The position numbers were made by a program, and so were the translations under genes. From NCBI GenBank assembly GCA_948688495.1, contig CAPQSW010000008.1, positions 13,724 to 29,239 on the forward strand: 15,516 nucleotides of DNA, read 5' to 3'. Position 1 is the stretch's first letter, and the number at the start of each line of letters is the position of its first letter. This document shows, piece after piece, positions 1-6,924 of this stretch. Source of the stretch: an uncultured Lachnospiraceae bacterium (lineage in GTDB: Bacteria; Bacillota; Clostridia; Lachnospirales; Lachnospiraceae). Under the pieces are notes generated by a model. The model was not told where the DNA came from. It made no database searches and saw only the letters and a program-made list of their open reading frames with translations.

Positions 1-32
1 TGATTGTCCGCTGCAAAGAGCAGAAGATTCTG

Positions 33-884
33 ATGAAGAAAAAGTGGTTTCAACTGTCCCATACAAAGGTCAACCATCCGAGACACAAATTTGAGAAAGA
101 GTACGAGGAGGGTAAGGCGTGGTGCATGCAGCAGAATATGCAGGACTGCTATATCACAAGTGCGGATGGGTTAAAGCTGCATGCGTTCTATCTGCCGGCA
201 GAGAATGCGAAACGTTTTGTTGTGCTGAGTCATGGATATAAGGGGAGCGGGTTTGGGGACTTTGCATACATTTCCCGTTTTTTACATGAGAATTACTGTA
301 ATCTGCTTTTTGTTGACCAAAGATGTTGTGGTCAGAGTAAGGGAGAATATATCACATTTGGTGCACGGGAGCAATATGATATACAGAAATGGGCATACTA
401 TATTTCTAAACGGAATGAGAAGAAGCTTCCCATATACCTTTATGGAGAATCTATGGGGGCTGCATCTGTGCTGATGGCGTCCGGGCATCGGCTGCCGCAG
501 GAGGTAAAGGGGCTGATTTCAGACTGCGGCTTCCGCTCCATGAAAGGACAGGTTCAGGATATGGCGGCGAACTGGTTCCATTTGCACTGGATTGGCTTGC
601 TGCTGTTAAGGCTGAATTTATTTTGTGCATTATTTGCAGGCTTTCGAATGAAGGAAGCGGATACGGCAGAAGCCATGAAGACGAATGAGCGGCCCGTTTT
701 ATTTTTTCATGGCGCCAAGGATACCTACGTAGATCCTGGAAATACGATATATAACTATTCTTTATGCCGAGCGCCGAAGGAGCTTGTTGTGGTGTCGGAG
801 GCGAGACATCTGTGCAGCGCCTATGAGGAACCGGAGCTTTACCGGGAGAAGCTGCTTGGTTTTTTTAGAAAGTATGATTGTTAA
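33..884 (+). CDS. alpha/beta hydrolase (serine hydrolase), N-terminus possibly upstream of window
   Basis: A serine hydrolase of the alpha/beta fold; the substrate cannot be told from sequence. The oxyanion-side motif SHGYKGSG lies near residues 66-73, the nucleophile elbow GESMG at 138-142 (Ser140), the acidic residue in HGAKD (Asp230) and the catalytic His in EARHL (His259). All three triad residues are present and in family order, so the enzyme should be active. A hydrophobic stretch at about 182-204 is probably part of the cap over the active site. The frame stays open to the left edge (it reads on through CTG ATT AAG upstream of the ATG), and many relatives carry a longer N-terminus with a membrane segment, so the true start may be outside the window; 283 residues is the minimum. 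No good ribosome binding site precedes the ATG at 33. The gene is separated from the next operon by a hairpin, so membership of that operon is unlikely. Confidence 0.85.
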   Translation: MKKKWFQLSHTKVNHPRHKFEKEYEEGKAWCMQQNMQDCYITSADGLKLHAFYLPAENAKRFVVLSHGYKGSGFGDFAYISRFLHENYCNLLFVDQRCCGQSKGEYITFGAREQYDIQKWAYYISKRNEKKLPIYLYGESMGAASVLMASGHRLPQEVKGLISDCGFRSMKGQVQDMAANWFHLHWIGLLLLRLNLFCALFAGFRMKEADTAEAMKTNERPVLFFHGAKDTYVDPGNTIYNYSLCRAPKELVVVSEARHLCSAYEEPELYREKLLGFFRKYDC

Positions 885-891
885 ATTTTGA

Positions 892-925
892 GTACCACCC
901 CAACTGAGAGAAGTAGGGGTGGTAC
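892..925 (+). terminator. perfect 10-bp hairpin after the hydrolase gene
   Basis: GTACCACCCC (892-901) and GGGGTGGTAC (916-925) are perfect complements around a 14-base loop. It starts 7 bases after the hydrolase stop codon, where a terminator is expected. The downstream stretch AGTTATTT is only weakly T-rich, so it could be a weak intrinsic terminator, an mRNA 3'-end stabiliser or a protein binding site. Confidence 0.5.
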
Positions 926-948
926 AGTTATTTAAAGCGTAAATTATC

Positions 949-1008
949 GTGTATGGAGTTAATCATGTGCAAGTCTCGGTCAATTTCAGATAAAGTGTAT
1001 GCTAACTC
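949..1008 (+). promoter_or_regulatory. possible operator region: repeated GTGTATG with inverted GAGTTA/TAACTC
   Basis: The 194-base gap upstream of the condensation gene contains GTGTATG at 949-955, followed directly by GAGTTA (956-961). GTGTATG recurs at 995-1001, and TAACTC, the reverse complement of GAGTTA, lies at 1003-1008. The two copies start 46 bases apart. The second overlaps a poor -10-like TATGCT (998-1003). No convincing -35/-10 pair was found in the gap. The arrangement would suit binding by a dimeric regulator such as the TetR protein encoded at 4284-4862, but this is inference and the words are short. Confidence 0.2.
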
Positions 1009-1078
1009 TTTCGGGGGGTAGAATTTAAAAGTGAAATGTGTTAGTTTCTCAGAAGAAAGAAAAAACAGGAGGTTACGC

Positions 1079-2464
1079 ATGAGAGAATATTATCCGTTAA
1101 CAGCGGCGCAGAAATTGCATCACAACTGGATCCGGGATTACAAGACACAACAGGTATCAGGAGTCAGCGTTGTAGCATCCCTAAAGTCAGCGTTGGATTT
1201 TGGATTGTTAAAGAAATGTCTCCAATTAGAGTTTGAACGATATGGATGCATGAGAATCCGCTTTACAAGACCTGATGAAAAAGGGGAATCAAAACAGTAT
1301 ATTGTGGAGAAAGAAACCAGGGATATTCCAATCAAGGATTTATCCGGCATGAGTATGGAAGCAGCGGATAATCTGATGCAGCAGTGGGCATATGAGACTT
1401 TTAACGGAGACGATATTCCTATGTGTGATGTTACCATGATAAAACTGCCGGAGGGATATAATGGATTTTTTATCCATATGGATCACAGGCTGATAGATTC
1501 CTGCGGTATTGTGGTGATGATAAATGATGTAATGCAGCTTTATACGCATTACCGCTTTGGCTCGGAATACCCGAAGGACCTGGCGGATTTTGAGATGGTT
1601 CTGGAAAAGGATCTGAAGAAAGCAAATAATGAAAAAAGGCTTGCCAAGGACAAGAAGTTCTGGGACGATCAGCTCGACGCTCTGGGAGAGCCTCTCTATT
1701 CTGATATTCAGGGACCAGAAGTTTTAGAAGAAGCAAGGAAGCTTCATGGCAATGAAAAATTGCGGGCAGCAGATATTGAGAGGAAGAATTTGTTTGTGGA
1801 GGTAAAGGATTACTATCTTGAGCCGGAGCCTACAAAGAACCTGATTGATTTCTGCATGAATCACCAGCTTTCTATGACGAATCTTCTGTTATTGGGGATT
1901 CGAACATATCTGTCAAAAGTAAATAATGGGCAGGAAGATATTACAATCCAGAATTTTATTTCGCGGCGCTCGACCCATGACGAGTGGACGTCCGGCGGCA
2001 GCAGGACAATCATGTTTCCATGCAGGACCGTGATTTCTCCTGAGACAGAATTTATAGCGGCCGCTTATGAAATTCAGAATGTGCAGAACAGGATTTATAT
2101 GCACAGCAATTATGATCCGGCGCTGATTATGGAAGAAATGAGAAGACGTTACCATACGCCGGAACACACCACGTATGAGAGCTGTTATCTTACTTACCAG
2201 CCAATGCCGGTAAAGATGGATAATCCGTATCTGAAATGCATTCCGCAGCATTCAAAATGGTTTGCCAATGGCGCAGCCACAAAGAAGATGTATTTAACCG
2301 TATCACACACCGAGCATGGCGGCATGAATTTTTCTTATCACTATCAGACCGCCCATTTGGAAGAACATGATATGGAGCTTTTATATTATTACATGATGCG
2401 CATTCTTTTTAAAGGAATTGCAGAACCGGATATGAGTATCGGGGAAATAATGGCACAGGTTTAA
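1079..2464 (+). CDS. free-standing NRPS-type condensation-domain acyltransferase
   Basis: This resembles a single condensation (C) domain of nonribosomal peptide synthetases, or the related PapA5-like acyltransferases, which move an acyl group from a carrier protein to an amine or alcohol. At 461 residues it is one C domain with no adenylation or carrier region attached. The N-terminus PLTAAQKLHHNW (6-17) matches the C1 motif. The active-site motif reads DHRLIDS at 135-141, keeping the catalytic second His (136) and the Asp (140) of HHxxxDG; the first His is Asp and the last Gly is Ser. A region from about 292 to 320 (SRR, GGSRT, FPCRTVI) resembles the C5 motif. The frame is open from a GTG at 1031, but ATG 1079 is chosen because AGGAGG sits 5 bases before it and the C1 motif follows at once. 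It is first of a tight operon with the ACP (13 bases) and acyl ligase. Acceptor and product are unknown. Confidence 0.8.
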   Translation: MREYYPLTAAQKLHHNWIRDYKTQQVSGVSVVASLKSALDFGLLKKCLQLEFERYGCMRIRFTRPDEKGESKQYIVEKETRDIPIKDLSGMSMEAADNLMQQWAYETFNGDDIPMCDVTMIKLPEGYNGFFIHMDHRLIDSCGIVVMINDVMQLYTHYRFGSEYPKDLADFEMVLEKDLKKANNEKRLAKDKKFWDDQLDALGEPLYSDIQGPEVLEEARKLHGNEKLRAADIERKNLFVEVKDYYLEPEPTKNLIDFCMNHQLSMTNLLLLGIRTYLSKVNNGQEDITIQNFISRRSTHDEWTSGGSRTIMFPCRTVISPETEFIAAAYEIQNVQNRIYMHSNYDPALIMEEMRRRYHTPEHTTYESCYLTYQPMPVKMDNPYLKCIPQHSKWFANGAATKKMYLTVSHTEHGGMNFSYHYQTAHLEEHDMELLYYYMMRILFKGIAEPDMSIGEIMAQV

Positions 2465-2477
2465 GGAGGAAGAAAAG

Positions 2478-2717
2478 ATGAACAACGAAATGAAGTTTAA
2501 GGAAATCGTAGCACAGTATTGTGAGGTAAAGCCGGAAGATATGAAAAATGATATGAGATTCCGGGAGGATTTAGGCTTTAGCTCCCTGGATTTTATGTCC
2601 TTCTTGGGAGAACTCGAGGATACCTTTGACATAGAGCTTGAGGAGGAGGATGCACTGCAGGTTCTTACCATTGCACAGGCGCTTGAGTTGTTGGAAAAAT
2701 TAGAGCAGGAGGGTTAG
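2478..2717 (+). CDS. acyl carrier protein
   Basis: A 79-residue acidic carrier protein, the usual size for a discrete ACP. The phosphopantetheine site lies in DLGFSSLDF (31-39); Ser36 occupies the place of the Ser in the common DSL motif, with SSL here. Strong local acidity after the site (ELEDTFDIELEEED, 45-58) fits helix II/III of ACPs, which docks partner enzymes. AAGGAGG (2463-2469) overlaps the stop codon of the upstream gene, and the stop is followed by the ligase start after 2 bases, so the three genes are almost surely co-transcribed. It is likely a dedicated carrier for the neighbouring ligase and condensation enzyme rather than the housekeeping fatty-acid ACP, because no fab gene is nearby. 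It needs a phosphopantetheinyl transferase encoded elsewhere. Confidence 0.9.
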   Translation: MNNEMKFKEIVAQYCEVKPEDMKNDMRFREDLGFSSLDFMSFLGELEDTFDIELEEEDALQVLTIAQALELLEKLEQEG

Positions 2718-2719
2718 TT

Positions 2720-4273
2720 ATGAGAGAACTTATTCGTGACATATTGGAGGAAAGTACAGAAAAATTTGCAGAAATTAAGGCGGTAAAATGGCTGCAGAAA
2801 AAGGAAGTCCAGGAGAGAAGTTACCGTGAGCTTATGGAAAATGTTGTGGCAATAAGAAAGGGATTGCTTGCAGAGGGATTTGAGGGGAAGCACATCGCGC
2901 TGATTGGAACCAGTTCTGTGGAGTGGATTGAAAGCTATCTGGCTATTATAACGGGAAGGACAGTTGCCGTGCCGCTTGATGCAGGGCTTCCGGGCGAGGA
3001 TTTGATTGATCTTATTAACCGTTCGGATTCCGAAGCGCTCTTTTTAAGCCCGAAGCATCAGGCGCTTCTTGCCGGAATTATAGCAGAGTGCCCGAAGCTC
3101 AGTAAAATCTGGCTGCTGCAGGAGGAAGAAGCGGATGTTTCGGTGGAGAAGACAGTATCTTTGGCAGAGCTAAAGAAAGCAGGGGAAAATAGCAGCACCG
3201 ATGCAGAAAGACCGGATGCAGAGGATGTGGCAACCATTATTTTTACCTCCGGGACAACCGGAAAGAGCAAGGGCGTTATGCTGACACAGAATAACCTGGC
3301 AACGAATGTGATTTCGGTAAACTACACGGGGGATCCTGGAACGGTAATGCTGAGCGTGCTTCCAATCCATCATGCATTTTGTCTTGTTATGGACTGGCTC
3401 AAGGGATTTTCCCTGGGTGCGACCGTATGTATCAATGATTCCCTTCTGCACATGGTAAAAAACATGGGCGTGTTCAAGCCGGAAGTAATGCTTATGGTTC
3501 CGATGATGATTGAGACGATTTACAAAAGGCTTGCTGCAGCAGATCCATCCATTCCGAAACAGGCATTGGCGGCAAATGTATTTGGCGGCAAATTGAGAAT
3601 TATATTTAGCGGCGGCGCACATCTTGATCCATTTTATATTGAGAAATTTGCTGAATACGGCGTTGGCATCTATGAGGGTTATGGGATGTCAGAGTGTTCC
3701 CCGGTTATCAGCAACAATATGCCGGAGGATCACAAAGACGGATCTATCGGAAGACCTCTCTCTAATGCGGAGATTGCCTTTGACAATGGGGAGATTCTGG
3801 TTAAGGGCAGCAGCGTTATGAAGGGATACTATAAAATGCCGGAGGAAACGGCAGAGACATTGAAGGATGGATGGCTTCACACCGGGGACAAAGGGTATCT
3901 GGATGAAGATGGATTTTTGTTTATCAATGGCCGTGTAAAGAATCTGATTATCCTTTCCAATGGGGAGAATATCTCACCGGAGGAGATTGAGAATAAGTTA
4001 GCGCTCGGCGCACTGGTAGGTGAGGTCATTGTCACAGGTGAGACGAACGGTCTTACCGCAAGGATTTATCCAGACCAGGATGTCATCCAGGTGAAAGGGT
4101 TAAGTGAAGAAGCAGTCAAAGCGGGACTGCAGGAATTTGTGGATCAGTATAATAAATCTCAGCCGACCTATCGCCAGATCACAGGGCTTATTGTAAGGCA
4201 GAATCCATTTATTCGGAGCTCGACAAAGAAAATCAAACGGCAGGAAGCTTTGATTGATGAGCCCCTAAAGTAA
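2720..4273 (+). CDS. AMP-forming acyl-CoA/acyl-ACP synthetase (ANL superfamily)
   Basis: A 517-residue adenylate-forming enzyme that activates a carboxylic acid with ATP and passes it to a thiol, here most plausibly the ACP encoded immediately upstream. Visible ANL motifs are the phosphate loop TSGTTGKSKG (176-185), the A5 motif YGMSE (321-325), TGD (388-390), the hinge region GRVKNLIILSNGENISPEE (404-422) and the C-terminal catalytic lysine in STKKIKR (probably Lys504). The order and spacing are complete, so activity is expected. The long-chain fatty acyl-CoA synthetase-like sequence around 213-300 (LPIHHAF, IIFSGGAHL) favours a fatty or other hydrophobic acid over an amino acid, but specificity cannot be read with confidence. 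GGAGGG at 2709-2714 gives a good ribosome binding site. The gene ends 10 bases before the convergent TetR gene ends. Confidence 0.9.
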   Translation: MRELIRDILEESTEKFAEIKAVKWLQKKEVQERSYRELMENVVAIRKGLLAEGFEGKHIALIGTSSVEWIESYLAIITGRTVAVPLDAGLPGEDLIDLINRSDSEALFLSPKHQALLAGIIAECPKLSKIWLLQEEEADVSVEKTVSLAELKKAGENSSTDAERPDAEDVATIIFTSGTTGKSKGVMLTQNNLATNVISVNYTGDPGTVMLSVLPIHHAFCLVMDWLKGFSLGATVCINDSLLHMVKNMGVFKPEVMLMVPMMIETIYKRLAAADPSIPKQALAANVFGGKLRIIFSGGAHLDPFYIEKFAEYGVGIYEGYGMSECSPVISNNMPEDHKDGSIGRPLSNAEIAFDNGEILVKGSSVMKGYYKMPEETAETLKDGWLHTGDKGYLDEDGFLFINGRVKNLIILSNGENISPEEIENKLALGALVGEVIVTGETNGLTARIYPDQDVIQVKGLSEEAVKAGLQEFVDQYNKSQPTYRQITGLIVRQNPFIRSSTKKIKRQEALIDEPLK

Positions 4274-4283
4274 TATAATTCTT

Positions 4284-4862
4284 CTATGATATAAATGGAA
4301 GCATAACAGACATAAACGATTGCGTTAAAATATCGGCAATGATATCTGCTGGAACCTGAAAGTTTTCAACGCTCCACTTATGAAGTACGCCGATGGTACT
4401 GCCGATGACACAGGCAATCATGTAGGAGAATTCCTCCCTGTTGTGATAGGATGGTGTTGTGTTCTGCATAACTTTCTCCACATAACGGTGGAACATGGTG
4501 ATAACTTTCTCGAAAAACGGCCCGCCTTCTGGATTACCAAGAAGATTGGCTAAGAATGGGTTTGTCATCGTGTATTCACAGATGGTCAGGAAATACGATT
4601 TGCACATTTCCCTGTCGCTCTTTGGATGGAACGTGTCCATAAGGGAAAATATATCCTGAATGGTTTTATCTTCAACAGCAGTTACAAGAGCTGGAATGTT
4701 TTCGTAGTGGTTGTAGAACGTGCTGCGAACAATTCCGGCTCTTTTTATCACGTCGGATACGGTTATTTTATCTAAGTCCTTTTCTTTGAGCAGCAGGAAA
4801 AATGCATCATAGATGGCTTCGCCGGCTACATGGTATCTTTCGTCTTGTATTTCATTAATCAT
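4284..4862 (-). CDS. TetR/AcrR family transcriptional regulator
   Basis: A 192-residue dimeric DNA-binding repressor of the TetR type. The N-terminal helix-turn-helix is clear at about 34-53 (TVSDVIKRAGIVRSTFYNHY), with the family's STFYNHY recognition-helix signature. The remaining helices form the ligand-binding and dimer domain, which has little motif content; the sequence VIGSTIGVLHKW (about 152-163) resembles the C-terminal type common in Clostridia. The ATG at 4862 is preceded by AAGGAG (reverse strand, 4868-4873), supporting the start. It converges on the ligase gene with 10 bases between the stop codons. Location suggests it controls the condensation/ACP/ligase operon, perhaps sensing the acyl substrate or product, but no shared operator was found upstream of both units, so the target is inferred. 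Confidence 0.88.
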   Translation of the reverse strand: MINEIQDERYHVAGEAIYDAFFLLLKEKDLDKITVSDVIKRAGIVRSTFYNHYENIPALVTAVEDKTIQDIFSLMDTFHPKSDREMCKSYFLTICEYTMTNPFLANLLGNPEGGPFFEKVITMFHRYVEKVMQNTTPSYHNREEFSYMIACVIGSTIGVLHKWSVENFQVPADIIADILTQSFMSVMLPFIS

Positions 4863-4920
4863 ATTGTTCTCCTTGTATCAAAATACGACTTCTTAGGACA
4901 TAAATTCCATTGGCTGTTCT

Positions 4921-4949
4921 ATTATATCACAAACAGGATTACATGAAAC
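4921..4949 (-). promoter_or_regulatory. possible promoter of the TetR gene
   Basis: On the minus strand a perfect TATAAT occurs at 4921-4926, about 58 bases upstream of the TetR start codon. The -35 position at 17-base spacing (4944-4949) reads GTTTCA, a poor match to TTGACA. The -10 is good, so a promoter is plausible but not certain. Confidence 0.35.
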
Positions 4950-4988
4950 CATGCATTTTTTATATTTATTTCAGTTCACGTATTTTTC

Positions 4989-5017
4989 TTGAGAAATTTA
5001 CGGATATGCAGTATACT
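4989..5017 (+). promoter_or_regulatory. sigma-A-type promoter for the RNase H gene
   Basis: TTGAGA (4989-4994) and TATACT (5012-5017) are separated by exactly 17 bases and match the consensus at 5 of 6 positions each. Transcription would begin near 5024, leaving a leader of about 25 bases that contains GGGAGGAG before the ATG at 5049. This is the best-matching promoter in the window. Confidence 0.7.
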
Positions 5018-5048
5018 ACTCATAATTATACAGTTTCAGGGAGGAGCT

Positions 5049-5732
5049 ATGGCCAAGAAGAAAATATATGCTGTAAGAAAAGGGAAGATAACAGGCACTT
5101 TTCACACCTGGGAGGAATGCAAGGCTGCAGTGGAAGGTTATCCAGGGGCAGAATACAGAGGATTTGCCACGAAGGCGGAGGCGGATGCATATTTGAAGGG
5201 AAGAAACAGTCTGCCAGATACGGACGAATTGAATATGGAAGCAATGGATACGGCAATACTGGAAAGGACGGTATGTTTACCAAACCAGGTCATAGCATAT
5301 GTAGATGGCAGCTTTGATGAAAAAATCGGAAGATATTCTTTTGGTTGTGTAATGCTCACCCCTGATGGCGTCATTATCCGGGAATCCGGGAATGGCAATA
5401 ACCCAGAATCGGTAGCGCTGCGGAATGTCACAGGGGAAATGTTAGGGGCAATGTTTGCTGTAAAATGGTGTGAGGTTAATGGGTATTCGGCAGTGGAATT
5501 GTGTTATGATTATAAAGGAATTGAGATGTGGGCGACTGGCGGGTGGAAGGCCAAAAACGATCTGACACAGAAATATGCAGCATTTATGCAGGAGAGTGGC
5601 AGAAAGCTCCATATTACATTTCGTAAAATTGCCGCCCACACTGGGAATAAATATAACGAGGAAGCGGATAAACTGGCTAAAACAGCCCTGGTGGAAGGCA
5701 ATGGAATTCCCAGGATCAGAAAGAGGGATTGA
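5049..5732 (+). CDS. rnhA: ribonuclease H with N-terminal viroplasmin-type hybrid-binding domain
   Basis: A 227-residue RNase HI-type enzyme that cuts the RNA strand of RNA:DNA hybrids. Residues 4-50 (IYAVRKGKITGTFHTWEEC, then GFATKAEADAYL) match the hybrid-binding domain also called caulimovirus viroplasmin. The catalytic domain follows at about 80-215, with the four metal ligands visible: Asp86 in YVDGS, Glu130 in NVTGEMLGAM, Asp154 in CYDYKG and Asp207 in NEEADKLA; HTGNKYNEEAD carries the flexible catalytic loop His. A TTG at 4989 keeps the frame open but falls in the -35 box. ATG 5049, with GGGAGGAG just before it, is clearly the start. The next gene begins 3 bases after the stop codon. 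It acts in the cytoplasm on R-loops and replication primers. Confidence 0.92.
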   Translation: MAKKKIYAVRKGKITGTFHTWEECKAAVEGYPGAEYRGFATKAEADAYLKGRNSLPDTDELNMEAMDTAILERTVCLPNQVIAYVDGSFDEKIGRYSFGCVMLTPDGVIIRESGNGNNPESVALRNVTGEMLGAMFAVKWCEVNGYSAVELCYDYKGIEMWATGGWKAKNDLTQKYAAFMQESGRKLHITFRKIAAHTGNKYNEEADKLAKTALVEGNGIPRIRKRD

Positions 5733-5735
5733 TTT

Positions 5736-6836
5736 ATGAAGAAAGCAGATATTTTTGACTATTTAAAATGGCGTGGAGATTTGACTTTTGCGCAAAGTGC
5801 ACCGAACGAAGTGGATGCCCTGATTTTGTCAATACTGGCGTATCTGGATTTTTCGCCCGTTGATAAGCATAAGCCTGTGCAGTTTCGGGAGGCAATGCGT
5901 CTTATCAATGAAATGCCGGATGAAGTGAAATATGACGGTCCCTGCCTTATTATGCATTCCGTCGTGGAACTGGCAAATGCAGCCGCTGCGCATCCAAGGT
6001 TTCAGGAGATGGGGGTCTGCCGTTTTGTGGATATCACAGAGGAAGAACGTGAAATCCAATTTGCAGCGGTGACATTCCTGCTTTCAGATAACACAGCATT
6101 TTTGGCTTTCCGGGGCACAGACAATACCCTGGTTGGCTGGAAGGAAGACTTAAATATGAGTTTTACAGAGGAGATACCATCCCAGGTTGAGGCGGTGAAG
6201 TATGCTGAGCATACAGCACGGCAGGTCAATATGCCGCTGCGTCTTGGCGGTCATTCCAAGGGTGGAAACCTTGCAATTTGGGCAGGCACGCACTTAAAGC
6301 CGGAATATCAGCAACGGATTCTGGCGATTTATAATAATGATGGACCAGGTTTTCGTGAATCATTTCTAAAAAGTGACATATACTTAAGTGTCCGGGACAG
6401 GATATTTTCATATGTTCCAGAATCTTCGATTGTGGGGGTACTGATGGAGCATGATGAATATATCACCATACGCAGCGCTAATTCTTCTATTTTACAGCAT
6501 AATCCTTTTTCATGGATGATTCTTGGACCACATTTTGTCTGTAGGGAAGGCAGAAGTTTTTCCGGGAGAAAGTTTGAAAAGGCAATCAATACCTGGATTA
6601 GCTCCATGTCGGTAGAAGAACGTGAAGAATTTGTAGAAAACGTTTATGACATTCTTGCATCTTCAGATGCGAAGACAATTAACGATTTGGATAAGACAAA
6701 AATTAAATCCTTTTTGTCCATGCAAAAGACATTTCGGGAGATGGGGGTAAAGAAACAAACGCAGTTATTGCTAAGTTTGAGCAAGGTATTTTTTAACAGT
6801 GATGTGCTTGTCAATACGCCTGATGGTGTGATATAA
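5736..6836 (+). CDS. DUF2974-type (Mbeg1-like) lipase-fold protein
   Basis: A 366-residue protein of the DUF2974 group, which has an alpha/beta hydrolase fold related to class 3 lipases. Two lipase-like regions are visible: FRGTDNTLVGWKEDLNM (125-141), the loop commonly seen in these lipases, and the nucleophile elbow GGHSKGGNLA (171-180) with Ser174. NDGPG follows at 201-205. No signal peptide or membrane segment is evident, so it is probably cytoplasmic. The substrate is unknown; relatives are common in Lachnospiraceae and lactic acid bacteria but poorly characterised. The ATG lies 3 bases after the RNase H stop codon with a modest AGAGGG site within the rnhA 3' end, so translation is probably coupled. 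No functional link with RNase H is obvious. Confidence 0.8.
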   Translation: MKKADIFDYLKWRGDLTFAQSAPNEVDALILSILAYLDFSPVDKHKPVQFREAMRLINEMPDEVKYDGPCLIMHSVVELANAAAAHPRFQEMGVCRFVDITEEEREIQFAAVTFLLSDNTAFLAFRGTDNTLVGWKEDLNMSFTEEIPSQVEAVKYAEHTARQVNMPLRLGGHSKGGNLAIWAGTHLKPEYQQRILAIYNNDGPGFRESFLKSDIYLSVRDRIFSYVPESSIVGVLMEHDEYITIRSANSSILQHNPFSWMILGPHFVCREGRSFSGRKFEKAINTWISSMSVEEREEFVENVYDILASSDAKTINDLDKTKIKSFLSMQKTFREMGVKKQTQLLLSLSKVFFNSDVLVNTPDGVI

Positions 6837-6839
6837 TTT

Positions 6840-6880
6840 GTCCTAAGGAGGGGCCCGCTTGCGGGAGGATGCCTTAGGGC
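6840..6880 (+). other. nested stem-loop between the lipase-fold gene and the Cys-rich gene
   Basis: CCTAAGG (6842-6848) pairs with CCTTAGG (6872-6878), extendable by a T-G wobble and a G-C pair to 9 bp. Inside, CCCG-CTTG-CGGG (6854-6865) forms a stable tetraloop hairpin. The 3' side is not T-rich, so it is a poor intrinsic terminator and is better read as a processing or attenuation element in one transcript. An AAGGAGG (6846-6852) within it is followed by a 14-codon TTG-initiated reading frame ending at 6903, with five leucine codons counting the TTG start. Confidence 0.5.
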
Positions 6881-6924
6881 TTCTATCGTTGTCAAGAAAT
6901 TAAATCGAAATGGGAGGAAACAAC

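Noticed and set aside
33..884. Alpha/beta hydrolase as the thioesterase or release enzyme of the acyl-transfer operon
   Set aside because: A strong hairpin and a 194-base gap separate it from the operon, so membership is not supported by the sequence.
1031..1078. GTG-initiated N-terminal extension of the condensation protein
   Set aside because: The extension has no ribosome binding site, while AGGAGG precedes ATG 1079 and the C1-like motif begins directly after it.
3170..3622. 150-codon open frame on the minus strand
   Set aside because: It is entirely opposite the conserved core of the acyl ligase and has no start signals.
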